Positions 1 through 4,262 of a DNA stretch of 5,371 nt are shown in pieces; position 1 is the first letter of the stretch, and every line of letters starts with the position of its first letter. Position numbers and translations under genes: made by a program. Under the pieces are notes generated by a model. It was not told the DNA's origin. It worked only from the letters and a program-made list of their open reading frames with translations, and ran no database searches. Source of the stretch: Aquificaceae bacterium (GTDB lineage Bacteria > Aquificota > Aquificia > Aquificales > Aquificaceae); contig WFPN01000068.1 of assembly GCA_015487535.1 (NCBI GenBank), forward strand, positions 1-5,371, given 5' to 3'.

Positions 1-723
1 ATAAAGCAAAAGGTTCTTTCAGCCCACAGGAAGAGATGGATAGAGACCCAGCTTCACTGGATAGCGAGGAAGGTGGTGGACATACTTTATGAAACAGGAC
101 ACAGAGTCATTTATGTTGGGAAGAACGCCCTTGAGAGCAAGAACGGGATAAACTTGGGGAGGAAGACCAATCAGGAGTTTGTATCTATACCCTTCAGGAG
201 ACTGATAGAGCTAATCAGGTATAAGGCTCAGGAACTTGGAATGGAAGTGGTAGAAGTGGATGAGAGCTACACCTCTAAGACTTCTCCTTTTGCGGATATA
301 ACGAAAGTTCAGAAACTGGGAAGGAAGAAGATGGTTCTCAAGGTAAAGTTCAGCAATGTGGAGGGAAGCGAAGAAGCAGAAAGGATGGAGGAGGAAATAG
401 AGAAACTGGAGGGGAAGCTAAAGGAAATAAGAAGGGGAGAAAGAAATAAGAACATGTTTAAGGATAAAGTTTTGAACAAGGTATTTCACGCTGACCTTGT
501 AGGCGCTTTGAACATATTGAGAGTAGGAGCTAAGCTCCCGAGACTTGGCTTTTACGAGAACCCGAAGGTGTTTTTTATTAAGCTCTGCAATCCTGTGAGG
601 TTCAAACTCATGGAACTTTTCTTCAAAGTAACCCCTGAGTCCCTACTGGGGATAGGGGGTAGTAGCAATGGGTTGAGTCTGAGAACTGTGGAATCTAATC
701 ATCTGAATACATTTTGTTCCTAA
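1..723 (+). CDS. tnpB: TnpB-family RNA-guided endonuclease, C-terminal part (5' end outside window)
   Basis: The frame is open from base 1 to TAA at 721-723, giving 240 residues; a GTG at 73 is internal, not the start. TnpB proteins are IS200/IS605-associated, omega-RNA-guided RuvC nucleases. Seen here, numbering from the first codon: HRVIYVGKN at 34-42, where canonical TnpB carries the RuvC-II Glu but this clade has Gly; GRKTNQEFVSIPFRRLIELI at 53-72; VDESYTSKTS at 87-96, with E88 the likely alternative catalytic Glu; and HADLVGALNILR at 163-174, with D165 the likely RuvC-III Asp. The N-terminal half and RuvC-I lie outside the window. The usual CxxC...CxxC zinc finger between ESYTSK and RuvC-III is absent and a charged, probably coiled segment (121-150) takes its place. 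No frameshift is seen, so the protein may be intact. The 3' end probably also encodes the guide scaffold. Family assignment is strong; activity is unknown. Confidence 0.85.
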   Translation: MKQKVLSAHRKRWIETQLHWIARKVVDILYETGHRVIYVGKNALESKNGINLGRKTNQEFVSIPFRRLIELIRYKAQELGMEVVEVDESYTSKTSPFADITKVQKLGRKKMVLKVKFSNVEGSEEAERMEEEIEKLEGKLKEIRRGERNKNMFKDKVLNKVFHADLVGALNILRVGAKLPRLGFYENPKVFFIKLCNPVRFKLMELFFKVTPESLLGIGGSSNGLSLRTVESNHLNTFCS

Positions 724-740
724 TACCTGGTTCTCAGGCA
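1..740 (+). mobile_element. Right part of an IS200/IS605-group (IS1341-like, tnpB-bearing) element
   Basis: This is the 3' portion of a tnpB element whose left end is outside the window. The right boundary is inferred from where ParB-like coding on the opposite strand loses sense, roughly 735-745. Near that point a small hairpin (CCTG at 726-729, CAGG at 735-738) may be the subterminal right-end palindrome. CTGAGAAC at 679-686 is the perfect complement of GTTCTCAG at 730-737, which could be an omega-RNA closing stem. No tnpA is visible in this part. The exact end cannot be fixed without an empty site. Confidence 0.55.
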
Positions 741-866
741 CCTGTCGTCCGGGCTTTCGTGGATGGTTTCAATGTATCTGGCAAGGACCTCTTCGTTGAG
801 CCCCTCTCTGGGGAGGATTTCTTCTTTTACAGTTATCTTCGACACAGGAATTTCCACAGCGTTCAT
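720..866 (-). pseudogene. ParB-like N-terminal domain gene, truncated by the TnpB element
   Basis: Starting at ATG 866 the minus strand encodes 48 residues: MNAVEIPVSKITVKEEILPR, then EGLNEEVLARYIETIHESPDD, then RCLRTRY and a stop. The pattern I-P-V-x-x-I-x-V...PR..LN.E.V..Y.E.I is the opening of ParB/RepB/Spo0J-type N-terminal domains, which bind partition sites and, in that family, CTP. The start is secured by a strong Shine-Dalgarno, AGGAGGGA, about 8 nt upstream (minus strand, about 881-874). The last ~7 residues and the stop do not look like ParB and probably come from the right end of the TnpB element. The next expected motif (PPIxV...DGxHR) is missing. The second element, upstream at 887-2724, also separates it from the minus-strand genes it probably followed. 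The remainder may survive left of the window. ParB-like identity is inferred from a short segment. Confidence 0.6.
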
Positions 867-903
867 CGTATCTCCCTCCTTTTAACTAAATCCACGCCCT
901 AAG

Positions 904-925
904 TTCCCTTCTGTAAAGGAGGGGA
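904..925 (+). repeat. Left-end subterminal palindrome of the IS200/IS605 element
   Basis: Imperfect hairpin: TTCCCTTC (904-911), loop TGTAAA, GGAGGGGA (918-925), eight pairs including two G-T. It resembles the right-end palindrome in stem and loop (TTCTGTAAAGGA versus TTCCGTAAGGAA) and in the preceding AAG. In this family TnpA binds such hairpins as single-stranded DNA. Confidence 0.6.
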
Positions 926-935
926 TATAGGGCGC

Positions 936-949
936 CGCCCGTAAGGGCG
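936..949 (+). repeat. Second left-end hairpin CGCCC-GTAA-GGGCG
   Basis: A perfect 5-bp stem with a GTAA loop, between the left palindrome and tnpA. It shares the GTAA loop with the right-end palindrome, so it is an alternative candidate for the left-end TnpA site, or it acts in the tnpA leader RNA. Confidence 0.4.
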
Positions 950-976
950 TTGACAGAAGAGTTGATAGAATATAGG
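950..976 (+). promoter_or_regulatory. Possible weak tnpA promoter
   Basis: TTGACA at 950-955 is a perfect -35 hexamer. The best -10 at usable spacing is TATAGG (971-976), only 15 nt away and a poor match. TAGAAT at 966-971 is too close. Confidence 0.25.
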
Positions 977-989
977 GTCTACCATAGAC
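977..989 (+). promoter_or_regulatory. Hairpin just upstream of the tnpA start
   Basis: GTCTA-CCA-TAGAC forms a 5-bp stem ending 7 nt before the ATG at 997, where a Shine-Dalgarno would sit; none is visible. IS200-type elements are known to keep tnpA translation low through 5' leader structures, so this may play that role. Confidence 0.35.
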
Positions 990-996
990 TATTGCT

Positions 997-1405
997 ATGG
1001 AATATCAGTTAGACAAAGGTTGCCATTCCGTCTATTCCCTTCAGTTCCACTTGGTCTTGGTTACCAAATACAGAAAGAAAGTCCTCATAGGGAAACTTGC
1101 TCAAAGACTCAAAGAAGTTGTTGAGGAAGTAGCTCAACATTTCAAAGTCAGAATAATTGAGCAGGAAACAGACAAAGACCACATACACATACTCTTTTCA
1201 GGAAGACCAGCCCTTACGCTTTCCAAATTCGTGAATTATCTCAAATCGGTTACGTCAAGAAAACTCAGGAAAGAGTTTCCTGATGTGATAAAGAAGGAGC
1301 TTTGGGGGTGGTAAGTTCTGGTCTCAGCCTTACTTTATAGCAAGTGTGGGATAGGTAAAATTGGAGGATGTAAAACGTTATGTCCAAAACCAAGGAAGAG
1401 ACTAG
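997..1405 (+). pseudogene. tnpA: IS200-type Y1 transposase TnpA, broken by a frameshift and a nonsense codon
   Basis: ATG 997 opens 105 residues ending in KKELWGW and TAA (1312-1314). HSVYSLQFHLVLVTKYRKKV and DKDHIHILF are classic IS200 TnpA sequence; HIH is the HUH-type metal-binding motif. After the stop the family sequence continues one frame over from 1304: GGKFWSQPYFIASVG, TAG at 1352-1354, then VKLEDVKRYVQNQGRD and TAG at 1403-1405. The catalytic tyrosine (Y of KRYVQNQ, codon 1379-1381) therefore lies beyond both lesions. The shift fits one extra G in the run at 1304-1308 (WGGKFW expected). The full-length ancestor would be ~135 residues, normal for the family. The ancestral end overlaps the tnpB start. 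As it stands the product lacks its nucleophile. Either lesion alone would disable it unless frameshifting or readthrough occurs. Confidence 0.9.
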
Positions 1406-2708
1406 GTTCTTGCTGACCTACAAATTCAGAGCATATCCCTCAATCTTGCTGGAATACAGAATGGAAAACTGGCTCTACATCCTCTTTAACCTCTACAACC
1501 ACGCTCTTGAGGAGAGAAAAAGAGCCTGGAAGGAAGAGAAGAAAACTATCACATACTCCCACCAGCAGAACTCCCTACCCAAGCTCAAGAAACAAGACCC
1601 AACCCTGAAGCTCGTTCTCTCTCAAGTCCTTCAGGATTGTCTGAGAAGAGTAGATAACGCGTTCCAAAAGTTCTTCAGAAAAGAAGCCAAGTATCCCAAA
1701 AAGAAGAAGCTCTACAAATACAACTCCTTTACTTTCCCACAGGTATGGATGAAGCAAAAGGACAAACTCACAGGAAACCTAAAGCTTACAGAAGTCATCA
1801 AGCTTGAAAGGAAAAATGGCAGGTTTGCATACCTGCACCTTCCCAAACTCGGGGAACTCAAGATAAGACTGCACAGGCAGATAGAGTGGACAAAGGCAAA
1901 GACTATTACCGTAAAGAAAGAACCTTCAGGGAAGTGGTATGTGTGTATAACGGTCGAGGTAGAGCTTGAACAGATACTGAGGGAAGCTCAGGAGAAAGCT
2001 GTGGGGATAGACCTTGGAGTCAAGAGCCTTGCCACAACTTCAGAGGGAGAGTTCATAGAGCATCCAAAGTTCTTACAGAAACTTGAGAAAAGACTCAAGA
2101 GGGAACAGAAAAAACTCTCAAGGAAGGAAAAATACTCAAACAATTGGGAGAGACAGAAAAAGAGAGTGGCTAAGGTTCACGAGAAGATAAGGAATGCAAG
2201 GAGGGACTTTCTACACAAGCTATCAAGGCATCTTGTGAACAATTACGATTGCATCAGCTTTGAGAAGCTGAACATAAGAGGACTTGTTCAGAATAGCAGT
2301 TTAGCGAAGCTCATACTTGATGCAGGGTGGGGACGCTTATCACCTTTGCTACCTACAAGGCTGTAATGGCAGGGGCAAGGGTGGTAAAAGTTGACCCATC
2401 CTACACAACTCAGGATTGCTCTGTGTGTGGTTTCAGAGTCCCCAAAGACGTTAGCTGAAAGGTTACACAAATGCCCTGAATGCAGGGCAGTGATGGACAG
2501 AGATTACAACGCGAGTGTGAACATACTAAAGAAAGGTCTCGCCCGCCTCAAGGGTGGTAGGGTCGGAGCGACCCGAACCAACGCCTGTGGAGAGAGCTCT
2601 GGCGGGGCTACCTCAAGAGAGGTAGTTAGCCATCTCTCGCAGAAGCAGGAATCCCCGTGCGGGTCTTCCGGGTGGGGTAAAATCCTCTACCGGAAGCTCC
2701 TTCCGTAA
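1380..2708 (+). pseudogene. tnpB: TnpB (canonical RuvC and zinc-finger type) with two compensating frameshifts
   Basis: From ATG 1380 (weak GGAGG at 1363-1367) the intact frame gives 328 residues to TAA 2364-2366. The N-terminal region includes TYKFRAYPS (13-21), then RuvC-I AVGIDLGVKSLA with D211 and RuvC-II CISFEKLNIRG with E295. At about 2331 one base is missing after DAGWG. The adjacent frame carries TLITFATYKAVMAGARVVKV and the first zinc pair CSVC (2417-2428). At about 2450 one extra base returns to the original frame: LAERLHKCPECRAVMDRDYN, with the second zinc pair (2472-2483) and RuvC-III Asp (2502-2504), then a C-terminus rich in ACGESSGG-like sequence, ending at TAA 2706-2708. The repaired protein is ~442 aa, normal for the family. 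The shifts are one deletion and one insertion about 120 nt apart, so only ~40 codons are out of frame, but that stretch contains a stop. Probably inactive as protein. Confidence 0.9.
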
Positions 2709-2724
2709 GGAAGGAGAGGTTCAC
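2545..2724 (+). ncRNA. Predicted omega-RNA (guide scaffold) overlapping the tnpB 3' end
   Basis: In IS200/IS605 elements the TnpB guide RNA derives from the tnpB 3' end through the right end, with the guide taken from flanking DNA. Visible stems support this: GGGTCG-GAG-CGACCC (2560-2574), CTACCTC-AAGA-GAGGTAG (2608-2625), CTTCCGG / CCGGAAG (2665-2671 with 2690-2696), and the right-end palindrome (2697-2716). The strand ends GGTTCAC at the proposed boundary. The guide would then begin at about 2725 with AAGTCAAAAATTATC. The 5' limit is a guess. The RNA could persist although the protein gene is broken. Confidence 0.55.
2697..2716 (+). repeat. Right-end subterminal palindrome of the IS200/IS605 element
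   Basis: A perfect 8-bp stem, CTCCTTCC / GGAAGGAG, around a GTAA loop, preceded by GAAG and followed eight bases later by the proposed cleavage site TCAC (2721-2724). It includes the tnpB stop codon and closes the predicted guide scaffold. Confidence 0.7.
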
Positions 2725-3029
2725 AAGTCAAAAATTATCTCATCCGCGACCTTGAGATACTCCACAAGACACTCGGGGCAGAACCTGGCGAGGATGTTGC
2801 CCCGGGGATCAACGATGCAGACTACTTTCCCCTTTACCCTCTCTCCGCAGGAAGCACAGAGCCCGGAGGTTTCCCTCTCCTCAACCCTCTCTTCCCTTTC
2901 CTTCCTGTAACTCTCAGCAAATAGCTCGCCGAGATGCTTGTAAAAGGACATCCACCCGTCCCCATTCTCTTCCGTGTAGAAGCAGATGCAGTCCATTATC
3001 CTCTCGTAATCCATCCTTCTTCCACTCAT
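2721..3029 (-). CDS. Small zinc-ribbon protein, 102 aa, function unknown
   Basis: I do not recognise a named family. The protein runs from ATG 3029 to TGA 2721-2723. Residues 1-50 look helical and charged (YKHLGELFAESYRKEREERV). Then CASC (C58, C61) and CPEC (C84, C87), 22 residues apart with a further C71 between, form a treble-clef or zinc-ribbon-like knuckle around VVCIVDPRGNILARF. Such small domains often bind nucleic acid or partner proteins. It follows the winged-helix gene by 53 nt on the same strand and has its own TATAAT 8 nt before the start (see promoter). Met6 (ATG 3014) is an alternative start. The stop codon falls in the right end of the IS element. In the reconstructed empty site the frame would read on past Leu102, so the C-terminus was probably altered by the insertion. 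Confidence 0.8.
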   Translation of the reverse strand: MSGRRMDYERIMDCICFYTEENGDGWMSFYKHLGELFAESYRKEREERVEERETSGLCASCGERVKGKVVCIVDPRGNILARFCPECLVEYLKVADEIIFDL

Positions 3030-3037
3030 ACTCCCTA

Positions 3038-3049
3038 ATTATAGGAAGG
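3038..3049 (-). promoter_or_regulatory. TATAAT -10 motif of the zinc-ribbon gene (possible leaderless start)
   Basis: Minus strand CTTCCTATAATT, with TATAAT at 3043-3038 and ATG at 3029. Transcription starting ~7 nt after the hexamer would fall within a few bases of the start codon. The same 12-mer precedes the gene that starts at 4963. No good -35 is visible 16-18 nt upstream. Confidence 0.45.
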
Positions 3050-3082
3050 AAAACAAACTTCCCGTGACAACCCCAAAAGTTC

Positions 3083-4036
3083 CTATCCTTCCTTTCTGCA
3101 AAATACTTCTGTAAACTCAAGCACCCCCGAGTAGAAGACGTACTCCTTGATCTCCCTGTCTCCCGGCATCTTCCTCACGTCCTCGTAAAGCTTCCTGAAC
3201 CTCGGCTTCAGCTCCGGGTTCTCCGTGAGGAGCTTCTTCCCGGCCCGAACTATGAGCTTTTTCTTCAGCTCCTCAAGTTCATCGGAAGAAAGCCCCTCCA
3301 GCTCGGGAAGCTCAAGCCCGTAGGTCTTTGCAAAGGAACGGATCTCCTCGGCGAGCTCCCTCCTGAGTTCCTCTTCCTCCATCTTCTCCTTCTCCTCCAG
3401 ACACTCCTCGTAGAAGGAAAGGAGTTCCCCGGGGACGGCCTCGTCGGGAGAGGTGAGCCACTCCCACCTGGTAGAGCTCTCCCTGCTGACTTTCAGGTAA
3501 ACGACGAGGAAGCCTACGGGGTTCCTTATCTCGGGGTTTGCGTCCGCGTTTTCTATTACCTGAAGCGTCTCCTCTTCGGAAAGGGGGGAGTTGAGAAGGA
3601 AGAAAACGGCCTTGTGGAGGGGGATCCTTTTGAGCCTGAGATCATTCTGAACAATAAGCCTGACGGCTCCCTTCTCCTCGTCGTTCAAAGGTTTCGTGCG
3701 AGGACCGGGTTCAATTTGACCCTCATTATTTGTTTGTTGTTGTTTATGTTGTTTATATTGATCAACAAAATAATTATTCATAAGGAGCTCAATTTTAACC
3801 TTCAGGTTAAGCCTGGTTTTGCGATCCACGGCTCGCAGGACCTTTTTCTCGATGAGTCCCCTGTCTTCAAGCTTTGCCAGATACCTCTTGACGGTTGAGA
3901 CCGAAACCCTGAGCTTTTTCGCTATCTGACCGCAGGTTAGACCGGTTACCCAGCCGTTCTTTGAGAGCCTCAGGAGAAACTCGAGGATGTGGGCCTCTAT
4001 TGAAGAAACTCCATATCTTTCAATCAGTTCCAGCAT
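3083..4036 (-). CDS. Winged-helix protein, candidate plasmid replication initiator (Rep-like)
   Basis: 317 residues from ATG 4036 to TAG 3083-3085. Residues ~14-66 form a winged helix: CGQIAKKLRVSVSTVKRYLA (35-54) is the helix-turn-helix and LEDRGLIEKK begins the wing. A Q/N-rich linker (94-106, YKQHKQQQTNN) leads to a second region. There, NPEIRNPVGFLVVYLK (167-182) with a following WEW resembles the NP-x-x-Y/F-L segment of many DnaD-like and plasmid Rep proteins. The C-terminal third (205-290) is Glu/Lys-rich and probably helical or coiled-coil. The start is secured by GGAGGAGG (4052-4045), 8 nt upstream, but that site is buried in a 9-bp stem and the leader is covered by an antisense RNA, the usual control of plasmid Rep synthesis. 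Neighbours (ParB-like, RHH) fit a replicon core. Rep function is inference; a transcription regulator is the alternative. Confidence 0.6.
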   Translation of the reverse strand: MLELIERYGVSSIEAHILEFLLRLSKNGWVTGLTCGQIAKKLRVSVSTVKRYLAKLEDRGLIEKKVLRAVDRKTRLNLKVKIELLMNNYFVDQYKQHKQQQTNNEGQIEPGPRTKPLNDEEKGAVRLIVQNDLRLKRIPLHKAVFFLLNSPLSEEETLQVIENADANPEIRNPVGFLVVYLKVSRESSTRWEWLTSPDEAVPGELLSFYEECLEEKEKMEEEELRRELAEEIRSFAKTYGLELPELEGLSSDELEELKKKLIVRAGKKLLTENPELKPRFRKLYEDVRKMPGDREIKEYVFYSGVLEFTEVFCRKEG

Positions 4037-4043
4037 CTTTCTT

Positions 4044-4082
4044 ACCTCCTCCTTTTTCCGGAACCCTCCGACCGGAGGAGGT
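4044..4082 (-). promoter_or_regulatory. Shine-Dalgarno-sequestering stem-loop in the winged-helix gene leader
   Basis: In the minus-strand mRNA, ACCUCCUCC (4082-4074) is the exact complement of GGAGGAGGU (4052-4044), which holds the ribosome binding site 8 nt before ATG 4036. The 21-nt loop contains CGGAGGGUUCC (4070-4060). Folded, it would block initiation. The 9-bp perfect match centred on the SD argues against chance, but purine-rich SDs raise the background. Confidence 0.65.
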
Positions 4083-4256
4083 AAAATAGGGGTTGACAGA
4101 GGACAAATTACCCCGTAGAATTTTAAGTGTCGTGGTTTGGAGAGCGCGGGCTATGCCCGCTACTCTCTGTTCGTATTCGTAAGCCTCAGTTAGCTATCAT
4201 CGTCGTTTCATTCGTTACCTCCATTTATAAACTCCCCTCCGGGACCGGAGGGTTCC
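4060..4256. repeat. 11-bp inverted repeat GGAACCCTCCG / CGGAGGGTTCC bracketing the antisense RNA
   Basis: GGAACCCTCCG at 4060-4070 and its exact complement CGGAGGGTTCC at 4246-4256, 175 nt apart. Each arm also sits in its own local hairpin (4044-4082 and 4235-4252). In the minus-strand leader the upstream arm (4256-4246) can pair with the loop of the SD-blocking stem, which would compete with that stem. The + strand RNA carries the same sequence as the downstream arm and so competes for the upstream one. Confidence 0.7.
4093..4121 (+). promoter_or_regulatory. Strong sigma-70-type promoter for the antisense RNA
   Basis: TTGACA (4093-4098), a 17-nt spacer, then TAGAAT (4116-4121): a perfect -35, optimal spacing and five of six at -10. 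It is the best promoter in the window. It points right, against both flanking genes, with a predicted start near 4128. Confidence 0.75.
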
Positions 4257-4262
4257 TTTTTC
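4128..4262 (+). ncRNA. Predicted ~134-nt antisense (countertranscribed) RNA to the winged-helix gene leader
   Basis: Bounded by a consensus promoter and an intrinsic terminator, with no convincing coding capacity. Near its 5' end GGAGAG-C-GCGGGC-TAT-GCCCGC-TA-CTCTCT (4140-4169) forms a long hairpin with a GC-rich head and a C/UA internal bulge, the type of stem used for kissing contacts in plasmid ctRNAs. A less structured ~65-nt middle follows, then the terminator. It is complementary to the upstream leader of the 317-aa gene and to the last ~18 codons of the 251-aa gene. It could therefore stop the leader's 11-bp upstream arm from freeing the Shine-Dalgarno. Existence is well supported by signals; the regulatory role is inference. 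Confidence 0.65.

Larger units (their letters stand above)
887..2724 (+). mobile_element. Decayed IS200/IS605-family element (IS605-like tnpA-tnpB order, same strand)
   Basis: Both genes run rightwards and overlap by 26 nt in the ancestral frames. The ends are proposed from matching subterminal palindromes: left 904-925 (stem TTCCCTTC / GGAGGGGA around TGTAAA) and right 2697-2716 (CTCCTTCC-GTAA-GGAAGGAG). The tetranucleotides just 5' of the stems, TAAG and GAAG, sit where these elements carry their cleavage-site guide sequences. The left flank ends TTTAAC (881-886) and the right end reads TCAC (2721-2724), plausible single-strand cleavage sites. Spacing from ends to stems (17 and 8 nt) is close to that recalled for IS608. 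No target-site duplication is expected for this family. Both genes carry inactivating mutations, so the element could move only if helped in trans. Uncertainty in each end is roughly 10 nt. Confidence 0.75.

Noticed and set aside
714..902. 62-codon + strand frame after the first tnpB.
   Set aside because: Antisense to the ParB-like fragment, which has a strong SD and recognisable motifs.
2391..2708. Separate 105-aa gene with CPEC and a Cys/Gly/Ser-rich tail.
   Set aside because: It is the C-terminal zinc-finger and RuvC-III part of the frameshifted TnpB, not an independent gene.
2560..2716. Cluster of short hairpins considered as a CRISPR remnant or rho-independent terminators.
   Set aside because: The stems differ in sequence, there are no spaced direct repeats and no T-tracts; they fit a TnpB guide scaffold.
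2914..3120. 68-codon minus-strand frame overlapping the ends of the winged-helix and zinc-ribbon genes.
   Set aside because: Overlaps both better-supported genes in another frame and shows no domain.
3614..3898. 94-codon + strand open frame opposite the winged-helix gene.
   Set aside because: No SD and no family-like sequence; a shadow of the opposite-strand gene that owes its hydrophobic stretch to the Q/N-rich linker.
4154..4183. MPATLCSYS mini-ORF inside the antisense RNA.
   Set aside because: Nine codons, start within the strong hairpin, no ribosome binding site.
4235..4252. Hairpin considered as a terminator for the minus-strand Sm-like gene.
   Set aside because: It lies within that gene's coding sequence, and no T-tract follows in the minus direction.
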